A stretch of 32,678 nt of DNA from positions 1 to 32,678 of IMG/VR virus record IMGVR_UViG_3300023210_000126; one strand, written 5' to 3'. This DNA comes from a virus. How positions within the stretch are numbered: the stretch's first letter is position 1; every line of letters starts with the position of its first letter. This document shows, one piece after another, positions 18,921 through 27,725 of the stretch. The notes beneath the pieces are model-generated. The model worked only from the letters and a program-made list of their open reading frames with translations, did no database searches and was not told where the DNA came from. Position numbers and translations under genes: made by a program.

Positions 18921-21900
18921 ATGGCAACATTAGTATCACCCGGTATCGACGTTACAGTATCAGATGAAAGCATCTATGCACCAGCGTCAACAGGCACCGT
19001 ACCCTATGTTCTTATTGCAACTGGTCAAGATAAATCAGATGCCGCAGGAACCGGTACTGCAGCAGGAACAACTGCAGCAACAGCAAATGACATCTACCTG
19101 ATCTCATCTCGTCGCGAATTAACAGCGACATTCGGAGCACCTACCTTCTATCAGAGCACATCTGGAACTGGTCTTCATGGTTATGAATTGAACGAATACG
19201 GACTAATGGCAGCATACAGCTTGCTGGGTATTAGTAACCGTTGCTATGTACAGCGTGTTGATATTGATCTTTCCGAACTTACCGGTGCATCACGTCCTAC
19301 TGGAAATCCTGTAAACGGAACAGTATGGATTGACGCATCCACTACCTCTTGGGGCATCACTCAGTTCAGTGCTGCAACACAAGCATTCGGTACAGTTACT
19401 CCTATCGTGATCGAAGATACTGCCGATTTGACAGGTGGTGTTCCATTGGCATCAATCGGTGATATCGGCGACTATGCAGTTGTTGCTACAAATACAAGCA
19501 ATCCGACATATTACAAGAACCGTAGTAATGCATGGGTACTGACCGGTGACACCACATGGGAAGTTTCATGGCCAGCAGCTTCATCCACCGCTTCTCCAAC
19601 ATTTGCGGGCAATGAAACTATTGTTATTAACACAATTACAACAACATTGAGTTCTGACACAACAGCCAGCTTGGCATCATCCCGTATTAATACGGCAATG
19701 ACAGGCACAGGCATCACCACAGCAGTGGTTGATAACGTACTAGAATTCTACGTTGAAAGCACAGCAACATCCGATGGTTCTACTGTCGATGGAAAAATGG
19801 TAATCGCAGACGGCGGTGTAACTGGTTTCCTAGCAGCCGCAGGAATTACCGCAGGTACATACGCTGGTCCACTAGTACAGCAATCCCCTCACTACACTGT
19901 ACCAGAATGGAAATCAGGCGACACAGTTCCGCGTCCAACAGGTTCCGTATGGGTTAAAACAACCAAAGCATCTTCAGGCGGTGCCGGTAACGGTGCTCAC
20001 GTTGATCTGTCAGTATACAACTCAACAACTGATTTGTTTGTTGACACAACAGCATTGCTTTATGAAAACGATCAGACAGCTAACAAGAACTTGGATAGTT
20101 CTGGTGGTGGTCAAAATCTTTCAACATCAACATACTACATGCAGTATGATGTAACCGAAGATGAGACAGTAACCTACAAACTGTTCAAGCGTTATGCATC
20201 AGGTGATACTATTGTGGTTGGTAACACAACTACTCCAGCCCCAACCACTTCAGACACGTTTACCATCTCTGCATCAGCAGCAGGTTCTGTAGCAATGTCA
20301 ACACCTGTAACAGTTACAATGAGCGGCACCACTGGCGCTACCTTCGTAACAGACATTCTGGCAGCAAATGTTACTGGTGTAACAGCAGCAGTTGAAACTA
20401 CAGGCGCAGTAAGCATCACCCACACAGGCGGTGGTGTAATTGTTCTGAAAGAAACACTGAATACACCTCTAGCCGATGTTGGTCTTGTAGCAGCAATCAC
20501 AACTGGCCAAGTTCGTGCCGGTAACGCAAGTGATATTATCCTGAGTAACTGGGTTCCAGCGACGTATACAACATCTGTAGCACAGCCTACAACCGACCCA
20601 TCTGCCGACACATATTGGTTCCACGATGACGTTGATGACGTTGATATTATGATCCATGACGGTTCAGTATGGAGAGGTTACCAGAATGTATCAAACGATG
20701 CACGTGGTTACGATCTTTCAACAACTGATCCAGCAGGACCACAAGTTGCAGCAGCAGCACCAACAACACAGTCAGATGAAACTGCATTGGTATACGGTGA
20801 TCTATGGGTAGATACTTCTGACCTAGAAAACTATCCAATCCTAAATCGCTGGCAAGCAGTTTCTGGTGAAGATAAGTGGGTAGTCGTAGACAACACCGAT
20901 CAAGGTTCAGAAAACGGTATCCTATTCGCTGATGCTCGTTTCATGGGTGACACCACAACTGATGTCAACACTGGAACACTTACATCAATCGTTGATTTGC
21001 TAACTTCTGATATTGTTGATCTGGATGAGCCAGACCCAGCAATCTATCCACGTGGTATGCTTCTATGGAACACACGTCGTTCCGGCTACACCGTGAAGAA
21101 ATTCAAAAGCGATTACTTCAACCGCACAGATTTCCCAATCGCTGATTACCCAACTCTCCCAACAGAGACAAACGCATGGGTAACAGTAAGTGGAAACAAA
21201 CTTGACGGCTCCCCTTACATGGGTCGTAAAGCTCAACGCGCCGTTGTTGTTGCCGCATTTAAAGCAGGTATCGATGCAAGCACTGATAACCGCGAAGAGA
21301 CTCGTGAGTTCAACATTATTTCTTCACCTGGATATCCTGAACTTATTCCGAACATGATCCAATTGAACACGGATCGTCGTGAAACAGCATTCGTTGTTGG
21401 TGATACACCAATGCGTTTGGGTTCCACTTCAACGGAAATCCAAGCTTGGGCAACAAACGCAACTGCAGGAACAGGCGAAGATGGTCTCGCAAATTCAAGT
21501 TCATACATGGGTCTATGGTATTGCCACGGTCTCACAAACGACTTGAGCGGAAACACAATTGTTGTTCCATCATCCCACATGGTTCTTCGTGGTTTGGTAC
21601 GAAATGATGATGTAGCGTTCCCTTGGTTCGCACCAGCAGGACCACGCCGTGGTCTAGTTGATAACGCATCAGCAATTGGTTACTTGGATGCAGCATCTGG
21701 TGAATTCCAGCTTACCGACATCCGTGAATCAGTTCGTGACACATTGTACACCAACGATATCAACCCGATTACTAACATTCCGGGAATTGGTGTTATGTTG
21801 TACGGTAACTTGACAGTGCAGTCATTCGCTTCGGCGCTTGATCGCATCAACGTTGCCCGTCTGGTAGCTCACATTCGTCGTCAGCTTGATAAGCTTGCAA

Positions 21901-22157
21901 AACCATTCATCTTCGAGCCGAACGATAAGCTAACTCGTGATGAAATCAAGCAGGTTGTTGAGCAAGAAATGAACGATCTTGTAGCAAAACGCGGATTGTA
22001 CGATTACTTGGTAGTGTGTGATGAGTCAAACAACACATCAGCACGTATCGACCGTAACGAACTTTACGTAGATATAGCCATCGAGCCAGTAAAAACAGTC
22101 GAATTCATTTATATTCCACTTCGAATTTTGAATACTGGTGAAATAGCCGGAGGATAA
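18921..22157 (+). CDS. 18: Tail sheath protein gp18-like, greatly extended
   Basis: 1078 aa. The N-terminus MATLVSPGIDVTVSDESIYAP resembles the start of contractile sheaths (T4: LLSPGIELKE), with an ELTATFGAP...GYELNEYGLMAAYSLLG region as in T4 (LVNTFGQP...). The C-terminal 450 residues carry the conserved sheath core: YPRGMLLWNTRRSGYTVKKF, then SSHMVLRGLVRNDDVAFPWFAPAGPRRG, IRESVRDTLYTNDINPITNIPGIGVMLYGN, INVARLVAHIRRQLDKLAKPFIFEPND and an end IEPVKTVEFIYIPLRI. About 400 extra residues (roughly 130-640) of Thr/Ala-rich beta material with YYKNRSNAWVLTG and VYNSTTDLF-type segments decorate the outside compared with T4 (659 aa). A strong terminator follows. Sheath contraction drives tube insertion through the host envelope. 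Confidence 0.95.
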   Translation: MATLVSPGIDVTVSDESIYAPASTGTVPYVLIATGQDKSDAAGTGTAAGTTAATANDIYLISSRRELTATFGAPTFYQSTSGTGLHGYELNEYGLMAAYSLLGISNRCYVQRVDIDLSELTGASRPTGNPVNGTVWIDASTTSWGITQFSAATQAFGTVTPIVIEDTADLTGGVPLASIGDIGDYAVVATNTSNPTYYKNRSNAWVLTGDTTWEVSWPAASSTASPTFAGNETIVINTITTTLSSDTTASLASSRINTAMTGTGITTAVVDNVLEFYVESTATSDGSTVDGKMVIADGGVTGFLAAAGITAGTYAGPLVQQSPHYTVPEWKSGDTVPRPTGSVWVKTTKASSGGAGNGAHVDLSVYNSTTDLFVDTTALLYENDQTANKNLDSSGGGQNLSTSTYYMQYDVTEDETVTYKLFKRYASGDTIVVGNTTTPAPTTSDTFTISASAAGSVAMSTPVTVTMSGTTGATFVTDILAANVTGVTAAVETTGAVSITHTGGGVIVLKETLNTPLADVGLVAAITTGQVRAGNASDIILSNWVPATYTTSVAQPTTDPSADTYWFHDDVDDVDIMIHDGSVWRGYQNVSNDARGYDLSTTDPAGPQVAAAAPTTQSDETALVYGDLWVDTSDLENYPILNRWQAVSGEDKWVVVDNTDQGSENGILFADARFMGDTTTDVNTGTLTSIVDLLTSDIVDLDEPDPAIYPRGMLLWNTRRSGYTVKKFKSDYFNRTDFPIADYPTLPTETNAWVTVSGNKLDGSPYMGRKAQRAVVVAAFKAGIDASTDNREETREFNIISSPGYPELIPNMIQLNTDRRETAFVVGDTPMRLGSTSTEIQAWATNATAGTGEDGLANSSSYMGLWYCHGLTNDLSGNTIVVPSSHMVLRGLVRNDDVAFPWFAPAGPRRGLVDNASAIGYLDAASGEFQLTDIRESVRDTLYTNDINPITNIPGIGVMLYGNLTVQSFASALDRINVARLVAHIRRQLDKLAKPFIFEPNDKLTRDEIKQVVEQEMNDLVAKRGLYDYLVVCDESNNTSARIDRNELYVDIAIEPVKTVEFIYIPLRILNTGEIAGG

Positions 22158-22186
22158 CGCGAAGTATTCGGCAATATAACGAAAGT

Positions 22187-22215
22187 AAAAGGGGCAATTT
22201 TTATTGCCCCTTTTT
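22187..22215. terminator. Bidirectional Rho-independent terminator
   Basis: AAAAGGGGCAAT / ATTGCCCCTTTT form a 12-bp stem with a TTTT loop and T-tracts on both strands. It ends the gp18 transcript rightward and the HEG transcript leftward. The last HEG codons (KKGQ-stop) lie inside the stem. Confidence 0.9.
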
Positions 22216-23793
22216 CCATATGTACTTCAAGTTTCCACAATCCCATATTCTATTCCACCCCTGTAGTTGCCTATTCTCCCACTCGGTTATATTTTGATTG
22301 TCCTCTTTTGTTTTACGTAACCCAAATCTATGATAACGAGTAAGATCATTTGCTGTTATGTACCAGTACGATGGCGGCGTATCTTTTTGTTTAATGAATC
22401 CCAATTTGTCATAAAATGCATCATCGTTGCTCCATCGTTTATCTGCGTATGATATGATTTCGATAGGGTCGATGTTGGTTACGAAATGCTTGAAAAGCTT
22501 ACTCGCCCCACCAATGACTGCGGTATTAAGTTTGCTACATAGTCGATTGATTTCCCATTTATCTACCTTTCTTGAGATATTAGATTTGGAAAAAGTCATC
22601 ACTGATAATAATTCTCCATCGTGAAAGAGACCGTATCGCACATTGCTTCGGCCTGATCCTTGAATGTGATTATCGTTTAAGAACTTATTTGCGGTACTAG
22701 AATCGATTTCTTCGATCAAACATTTTCTTGCATACACTTTGTCATCAGTCGTTCCTATGTGGTTCGTGATCCGACTCTTAACGATATCAGAATTGTTGAT
22801 CCATTCATCTTCAAACAACGTAATTAAATGAATGCCTTTTGCCGCCGCCAAAGTTCTTTTCATTAAGTGATACGTGTTATCTTTTCCAGCAACTTCGCTG
22901 TGCCAGTATAATCCACAGTATTCAATGCCCAGATTGTATTCCGGAAGAAAAATATCTATCTCATACGGCTTGATAATACTACGGGATGTCTGAACAACAG
23001 TGATGTCTTTGTCCCGTAACCAGTCAGCCAATTCTGCTTCGCCTTTGCTGATTCGGATCGCCGGTTTAGGATAACATATGTCACATAGATGGGTCTTCAA
23101 TTTAACCCCTCTAGTATATTGCTTAGTGATGTGAAATTTGTGACCACATGTATTGCATTTTAATTTAAACAGTGCTTCATCTACTGAATTTAATAACATC
23201 AGGTTTTGAGAACATAACGTTTCCATAATTCTATCGTTGGCTTTTTCGCTTTTGAGTTTAGCAGTAGCGCCCGATGATGCCTTAATCTTTTCTATTGATT
23301 CCTCGGTATGACTACTGCCCCTAAAGAACGCCAAATCATATCCACGTTCTTTTTTAGTTTCGATAGCCTTCATCGCTGATTCATGTGTGATGGTCTGGTC
23401 AGCCCGCTTTTCTTTGATTTTTTGCTTAGTTTCATCACTGCGTTTACTGCCTAAGTTTGGATGGTTGCCATTCTTTTTCCATTCGGCGTTCCGCGCAAGT
23501 GCTTTGGTGCTCAGTTTATCCTTTTGCTCTTGCTTCATAGCAGTATTTTTATTCCAAGCAATCTTACCCACGCTGCTTCCACTCATCTGTTGCTTGGATG
23601 CATCTGAATGACTCCTTCCGAACATTCCATTGTTATCCCCAGAGGATTGCAACCGCTTCAATTCCCTATATTCTTCACTAACCACCTCACCATATTGTTC
23701 TTTGTACTCAGTGGTGGTCAGATCATGCGTTCGTAGATGTTTCCATCCTATTGTGTTCTTGAATTCTCTGTTACAGATTTTACATTCTATCAT
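22201..23793 (-). CDS. EDxHD (Vsr-like) homing endonuclease
   Basis: 530 aa. The N-terminus has a C2H2-type MucR-like finger (C4-x2-C7...H19-x3-H23) with RTHDLTTTEYKEQYGEV, a DNA-binding module seen in many HEGs. Residues about 50-190 contain NUMOD3-like GMFGRSHSD, NLGSKRSDE and FFRGSSHTE repeats. A zinc ribbon (CNTCGHKF...HLCDICYP) precedes the nuclease: SKGEAELADWL, EIDIFLPEYNLGIEYCGLYWHSE and HLITLFEDEW fit the E-D-x-H-D order of Vsr-fold phage HEGs such as the I-Bth0305I type. The last 150 residues (N-acetyltransferase-like SVMTFSKSNIS...EINRLCSK) are the accessory domain common in this class. It lies between gp18 and gp19, antisense to both. GAGGG precedes the ATG and a late box lies 58-65 bases upstream. 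Confidence 0.88.
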   Translation of the reverse strand: MIECKICNREFKNTIGWKHLRTHDLTTTEYKEQYGEVVSEEYRELKRLQSSGDNNGMFGRSHSDASKQQMSGSSVGKIAWNKNTAMKQEQKDKLSTKALARNAEWKKNGNHPNLGSKRSDETKQKIKEKRADQTITHESAMKAIETKKERGYDLAFFRGSSHTEESIEKIKASSGATAKLKSEKANDRIMETLCSQNLMLLNSVDEALFKLKCNTCGHKFHITKQYTRGVKLKTHLCDICYPKPAIRISKGEAELADWLRDKDITVVQTSRSIIKPYEIDIFLPEYNLGIEYCGLYWHSEVAGKDNTYHLMKRTLAAAKGIHLITLFEDEWINNSDIVKSRITNHIGTTDDKVYARKCLIEEIDSSTANKFLNDNHIQGSGRSNVRYGLFHDGELLSVMTFSKSNISRKVDKWEINRLCSKLNTAVIGGASKLFKHFVTNIDPIEIISYADKRWSNDDAFYDKLGFIKQKDTPPSYWYITANDLTRYHRFGLRKTKEDNQNITEWENRQLQGWNRIWDCGNLKYIWKKGQ

Positions 23794-23850
23794 ATTAATC
23801 CCTCACAGTATAATACCATACTTTGATATCGCTATTCAACCACTTAAAAC

Positions 23851-23858
23851 TATTTATG
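23851..23858 (-). promoter_or_regulatory. Late promoter box CATAAATA for the EDxHD HEG
   Basis: Minus-strand CATAAATAG, 58-65 bases before the HEG ATG at 23793, whose Shine-Dalgarno is GAGGG. Confidence 0.5.
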
Positions 23859-23885
23859 CATGTGGAATAAGTTACAAAGTTTTCT

Positions 23886-23893
23886 GATAAATA
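23886..23893 (+). promoter_or_regulatory. Late promoter box GATAAATA for gp19
   Basis: GATAAATA lies 28-35 bases before the ATG at 23921. AGGAG seven bases before the ATG completes a typical late leader. It faces away from the HEG box 28 bases to its left. Confidence 0.6.
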
Positions 23894-23920
23894 TTAGTAA
23901 CGATAATCAGGAGATTACAC

Positions 23921-24538
23921 ATGTCAGTAGCATCATTGACCAAATTTACAGTACCACTAGCAAGTGATCAAAGCGCATCCGCACAAGGCTTGTTCATGCC
24001 GAAGCTACAATACCGCTTCCGTGCATCATTTGAGAACTTCGGCGTAAGTACCCCACGTAGTGAATTGACCAAACAGGTCATGGATATTACTCGCCCAAGC
24101 GCAAGCTTTGAAGAAATCACACTTGATGTATATAACTCAAAAGTTAACCTTCTTGGTAAGCACACATGGGAGCCAACTGTAGTAAACCTACGTGATGACG
24201 CTCAAGGCGAAGTTGCTAAACTTGTCGGTGAACAGATGCAGAAGCAATTCGATTTCATGGAGCAGAGTTCTGCAGCATCGGGCATCGATTACAAATTCAT
24301 CACACGCTACGAAGTTCTTGATGGCGGCAACGGTGTCAATGAGCCAACAGTTCTCGAAACATGGGAAATGTATGGTTGCATGGTAACAAACGTTAACTAC
24401 AACACAATGAGCTTTGCGACTTCTGAACCTGCTACAATCAGCATGACAATTAAGTTTGACAACGCTATTCAGACCCCAGTAGGAACAGGCATCGGTACAG
24501 CAGTAACACGTACAGTCGGAACCACAGTCACTGGTTAA
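23921..24538 (+). CDS. 19: Tail tube protein gp19-like
   Basis: 205 aa, close to T4 gp19 (163 aa) plus a Thr/Gly-rich tail. FMPKLQYRFRASFENFGV then LTKQVMDITRPSASFEEITLDVYNSKVNLLGKHTWEPTVVNLRDD is the canonical tube motif (M-x-x-Y-R-F-x-V...VTRPS...H-x-Y-x-S-K-x-Y...W-E-x-I-x-x-x-x-x-D), followed by FITRYEVLDGGN...VLETWEMYGCMVTNVNYNTMSFATSEPATISMTIKFDNAI. Six copies form each ring of the inner tube along which DNA passes. It starts with AGGAG at seven bases and has its own late box. The HEG between gp18 and gp19 means the two are transcribed separately here. Confidence 0.93.
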   Translation: MSVASLTKFTVPLASDQSASAQGLFMPKLQYRFRASFENFGVSTPRSELTKQVMDITRPSASFEEITLDVYNSKVNLLGKHTWEPTVVNLRDDAQGEVAKLVGEQMQKQFDFMEQSSAASGIDYKFITRYEVLDGGNGVNEPTVLETWEMYGCMVTNVNYNTMSFATSEPATISMTIKFDNAIQTPVGTGIGTAVTRTVGTTVTG

Positions 24539-24550
24539 TAAGGAAAACCG

Positions 24551-25714
24551 ATGACCATAATGGATTCATTCTTAACCGGATTAGGCTCAACTAATGACCA
24601 AATCCGTGATTTCAAACATGCCTCGAAGTTATTCGTTGACTCGAATTATCGTCTTGCGCCTAAGAATAAGTTTCTGTTCTATGTGGTTATCGGATTCAAT
24701 CCAGCAGCAGTTCCAAACGCTAAATTCACGTTTCCAGAACAAACTGAAATTGGACAACTTGTAAAGAATGTAGACCTTCCAAAATTCAAAAATCAACTGG
24801 AAATTAAAAATCAATACAACAGAACACGACTGATCCAAACCAAAATGGAATACGAACCAATCAATATCACATTCCATGATGACAGTGCAAATCTATTGAG
24901 GGATTTTTGGTTCGATTATTTCAGTTACTATAGCTCAGATTCTGACCACAAAGATGTATCATATCTAGAAAATAACGTATACAAGCCCCGCATCATTGAC
25001 AGATATGGTTTGACTAAAGGCCCCGTTGCGCCATACCTATCTTGGATTAAAGTGTATAGCTTGCATCAAAAACGGGTAACTGAGTATACTCTTATGAACC
25101 CAATGATCGACAGTTATCAATTCGCAAATCATGATGTGACCGGTTCATCAGAAACGATGGAAACCTCTATGTCAGTGTCGTTCGAGGCAGTGAAAATGGG
25201 TTCATCGAATCAGACAGTAAAGCGTCTCCCAGGATTTGATAACGCTCACTACGACAGCGCACCAAGCCCACTGACCCCCGGCGGCGGATCAACAGATAGT
25301 CTACTTGGCCCCGGTGGCCTTTTATCGACCGCCACATCTATCGGAAATGATCTATTCGGTGAGAACCCAAATATTGCTGGAGCTATATTCAAAGGTATCG
25401 GTGCGGCAGGAAATCTTCGTGGCAAAAACATCAAATCTATTTTGAAAAACTCAGCAGTAGATGTTATCAAAAATGCCGCCAGAGATAATGCGGGTGCGGG
25501 AATCGCATTCCCACAAGCATCTACTATAATCCCAGCAGCCGGTGCACAAAATACAATAGGTACCAGTATCGTATCAACGATTCCGAGAATCGGTTCGACA
25601 ATCGCTGGGCTATCACTCTCTTCGGCAGCTTCGCGTGTGGTCAGTAATAACAGTAGTGTCCAAATAACACAACCCGCTGCCCCAAGACCGATAGATAGTA
25701 CTGAGCAACCTTAA
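24551..25714 (+). CDS. Tail-tube-like structural protein, possibly the baseplate tube initiator
   Basis: 387 aa. Residues 40-215 have a tube-like fold pattern parallel to gp19: NKFLFYVVIGFN...QLVKNVDLPKFKNQLEIKNQYNRTRLIQTKMEYEPINITFHDDSANLLRDFW...TEYTLMNPMIDSYQFANHDV...ETSMSVSFEAVKMG. The C-terminal 150 residues are Gly/Ala/Ser-rich and probably flexible. Similar second tube-like proteins follow gp19 in several T4-like marine phages; T4 uses gp54 and gp48 to initiate the tube on the baseplate, so that role is a possibility rather than an assignment. AAGGAAAACCG precedes the ATG, 12 bases after the gp19 stop. It is co-oriented with the following small gene at seven bases or more. Confidence 0.65.
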   Translation: MTIMDSFLTGLGSTNDQIRDFKHASKLFVDSNYRLAPKNKFLFYVVIGFNPAAVPNAKFTFPEQTEIGQLVKNVDLPKFKNQLEIKNQYNRTRLIQTKMEYEPINITFHDDSANLLRDFWFDYFSYYSSDSDHKDVSYLENNVYKPRIIDRYGLTKGPVAPYLSWIKVYSLHQKRVTEYTLMNPMIDSYQFANHDVTGSSETMETSMSVSFEAVKMGSSNQTVKRLPGFDNAHYDSAPSPLTPGGGSTDSLLGPGGLLSTATSIGNDLFGENPNIAGAIFKGIGAAGNLRGKNIKSILKNSAVDVIKNAARDNAGAGIAFPQASTIIPAAGAQNTIGTSIVSTIPRIGSTIAGLSLSSAASRVVSNNSSVQITQPAAPRPIDSTEQP

Positions 25715-25723
25715 GGATACATG

Positions 25724-26110
25724 ATGAGCACACAACAGACAACCAATTTACCGATTGTACCTCCATCCACTTCGACCAATACCACTAAAACTCTCAGATT
25801 ATTTAATGGGTACTTCGACACCAAAGTGACAGTGGATATCAATGTGTATGATGTCGTACATGGCTTCTTCGTGCGTAAGATCAAATCTCAAGAAGCAGCA
25901 GACGCATTGACCGCAGCCGTTATTACAACGTCATTCGATAACAAACTTGACCCATTACAAGTCATTAAAGATTTGGATTCAGTTGATGATCTGGAGCTAG
26001 ATGCAACACTGGCATTGTACATGAATGAAACCCGACGTAACACAAGTCTACTTGGTGTAAAACAAACCCAGCCTGTAATTGAGATTGTAGCGAGAAGCAT
26101 CTTAGCATAA
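25724..26110 (+). CDS. Unrecognised small phage protein
   Basis: 128 aa. Two ATGs occur in tandem (25721 and 25724); AAGGA gives better spacing to the second. After a Thr/Pro-rich N-terminus, residues 30-128 are alpha/beta: RLFNGYFDTKVTVDINVYDVVHGFFVRKI...AADALTAAVITTSFDNKLDPLQVIKDLDSVDDLELDATLALYMNETRRNTSLLG. This type of protein sits between tube and head-completion genes in relatives and may be a tail or neck accessory. Its stop shares the A of the gp4 ATG (TAATG), so the two are coupled. Function unknown. Confidence 0.65.
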   Translation: MSTQQTTNLPIVPPSTSTNTTKTLRLFNGYFDTKVTVDINVYDVVHGFFVRKIKSQEAADALTAAVITTSFDNKLDPLQVIKDLDSVDDLELDATLALYMNETRRNTSLLGVKQTQPVIEIVARSILA

Positions 26111-26568
26111 TGGCAGTCCGGGGTAAGACATTACACGGGCAATATCAAGTTCGAAATCCACAGAAATACAAAGGGGTTGGTATGCCCACATATCGATCCG
26201 GCTGGGAAAGCCAGTTCATGCAGTTCTGTGATAACAACTCAAGCATACTTTCATGGGCATCTGAATCCGTGAAGATACCATATCGAAACCCACTAACAGG
26301 AAAGCAAACCGTGTATATTCCGGACTTCCTGATATCATACGTAGATAAGAATGGCACCGTGCATGGCGAATTGATCGAGATCAAGCCAGCCAAAGAAACA
26401 TTCAAAGAATCCGTCCGATCACAAATGGACGCTGAACGTTATGCAGTGAACCAAGAAAAGTGGAAAGCAGCATCCGCGTGGAGCAAACGCATGGGCGTGA
26501 AGTTCCGCATCCTCACAGAACACGATCTATTCGCTGGAACAAAACCCAAAAACCGTCGTCGTAAGTAA
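26110..26568 (+). CDS. 4: Head completion nuclease gp4-like
   Basis: 152 aa, the size of T4 gp4. YQVRNPQKYKGVGMPTYRSGWESQFMQFCDNNSSILSWASESVKIPYRNPLTGKQTVYIPDFLI matches gp4 (FPEKYIGD...YRSSWEKRFMIYCDTHP...WGSE...IPY-x-SPVD...RYFVDF). PDF (71-73) and ELIEIKP (87-93) with E33 make a PD-(D/E)xK nuclease-like site, TnsA-related. gp4 (also called gp50/65 in T4 literature) acts after DNA packaging to prepare the filled head for joining. The C-terminus KPKNRRRK is basic. The ATG overlaps the previous stop by one base. Confidence 0.82.
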   Translation: MAVRGKTLHGQYQVRNPQKYKGVGMPTYRSGWESQFMQFCDNNSSILSWASESVKIPYRNPLTGKQTVYIPDFLISYVDKNGTVHGELIEIKPAKETFKESVRSQMDAERYAVNQEKWKAASAWSKRMGVKFRILTEHDLFAGTKPKNRRRK

Positions 26569-26590
26569 TAAGTACATTCAGGAGTACCAT

Positions 26591-27097
26591 ATGACGAAAC
26601 AACTTAGTGATCTTTTCAATCTAGATGAGCCAGAAGACACAGATGACGATAAAGAAGAAGAGAAATCCACCTCAGAGCCTACGGACTCGAAAGCACTCGA
26701 AACTACCATGCAAACGATTGACAAAATAGACAAAGCACTGCCGATGGTTAAAAATCTGGAAGCTCACGAGAATGAGATGGACGAGTTGGGCGATTTAGCC
26801 AAAACAGCGTTCACTGACATCATGGATTTGGCATACAACGTCGATCCTTCCAGAGCAGGCCGTATGATGGAAGTCGCAGGCCAGATGCTAGGTCATGCAA
26901 TCACTGCAAAGAGTGCCAAAATGGACAAAAAACTCAAAATGCTCGACTTACAGTTGAGGAAAGCCAAAATGGACTCCGGAATGAGATCAAGTGGTATCGA
27001 TGAGGACGCTATTGATGGTGAAGGCGTGATATTGGACAGAAATACCCTGATGCAACAGGTTATGGACCAGATCAAATTGGACGCCGAAGATAAATAA
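26591..27097 (+). CDS. 16: Small terminase subunit gp16-like
   Basis: 168 aa, almost the length of T4 gp16 (164). The N-terminus is acidic and disordered (EDTDDDKEEEKSTSE), then two long helices: LGDLAKTAFTDIMDLAYNVDPSRAGRMMEVAGQMLGHAITAKSAKMDKKLKMLDLQLRKAKM, the coiled core typical of gp16, in which NVDPSR-x-x-x-x-x-x-VAG-Q-M matches the family. The end (GEGVILDRNTLMQQVMDQIK) is the conserved peptide that in T4-type small subunits contacts the large subunit. The protein forms rings that regulate gp17 packaging. GGAG is close to the ATG. The large subunit gp17 is not in this window; HEGs now occupy nearby sites. Confidence 0.82.
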   Translation: MTKQLSDLFNLDEPEDTDDDKEEEKSTSEPTDSKALETTMQTIDKIDKALPMVKNLEAHENEMDELGDLAKTAFTDIMDLAYNVDPSRAGRMMEVAGQMLGHAITAKSAKMDKKLKMLDLQLRKAKMDSGMRSSGIDEDAIDGEGVILDRNTLMQQVMDQIKLDAEDK

Positions 27098-27114
27098 CAT
27101 AACAAGGATTTACA

Positions 27115-27723
27115 ATGAAACAATTCGCTACATATTTGACAGAAGGTAAGAAAGACTACGGTTTCCGTATCAAGCTTGCTATAGAGCCAACTGATGGCGT
27201 AATGGATAAGCTAGAGCATGTCCTTTCACGTTATGAACTAATCAGTATCTCACACCCAAAGAAATCCCCAATTCAGAAACACCCAGCAGACTTCCAAACA
27301 CTGAAGAACGCTGAAGTTTGGACAATTGATGCAGTGGTAAACTATCCTGCGACTCCAGATATGATTTGGAACAACATGGAAGCATTCGGTGGCATTCCGC
27401 GCAGTATGTCTGTTGTAATGAACGCAGATAACTACGATGAAATCGCTCGTGAAGAAGCACCAGAAGGTGAACAGGTTTATGTTCCACTAGTTGGTTCTGA
27501 AATGGAAACCACTACACAAGACCCAACATTCGGCGATGAGTACAACAAGAAAATGCTCGGCGATATCGAAACACGTGAGTATGAGCTTGCAGTACCAAAT
27601 GGTGATAAGGCGAAATTCTCGTCAGATGCCCCAGAAGGCAAACAAAGTGTTGTAGGCACACATGTTCCTGATCCATCCCGGTGGCCTTGGAATGCACAGA
27701 AAGCCCCAAATAGGAAGAAATAA
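27115..27723 (+). CDS. Unrecognised protein with MKxFxxYLTEG start
   Basis: 202 aa. The N-terminus MKQFATYLTEGKK resembles a short leader found on many unrelated proteins of T4-like marine phages and might be a targeting or processing signal. The body has YGFRIKLAIEPTDGVMDKLEHVLSRYELISISHPKKSPIQKHPADF (an RRM-like alpha/beta pattern) and a second domain to about 110; then acidic and Pro-rich tail EREDP-type sequence to RWPWNAQKAPNRKK. It lies two bases before the next gene with AAGGA before its ATG. It follows the small terminase, as in relatives where the function is unknown too. It may be an internal head protein. Confidence 0.65.
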   Translation: MKQFATYLTEGKKDYGFRIKLAIEPTDGVMDKLEHVLSRYELISISHPKKSPIQKHPADFQTLKNAEVWTIDAVVNYPATPDMIWNNMEAFGGIPRSMSVVMNADNYDEIAREEAPEGEQVYVPLVGSEMETTTQDPTFGDEYNKKMLGDIETREYELAVPNGDKAKFSSDAPEGKQSVVGTHVPDPSRWPWNAQKAPNRKK

Positions 27724-27725
27724 TC

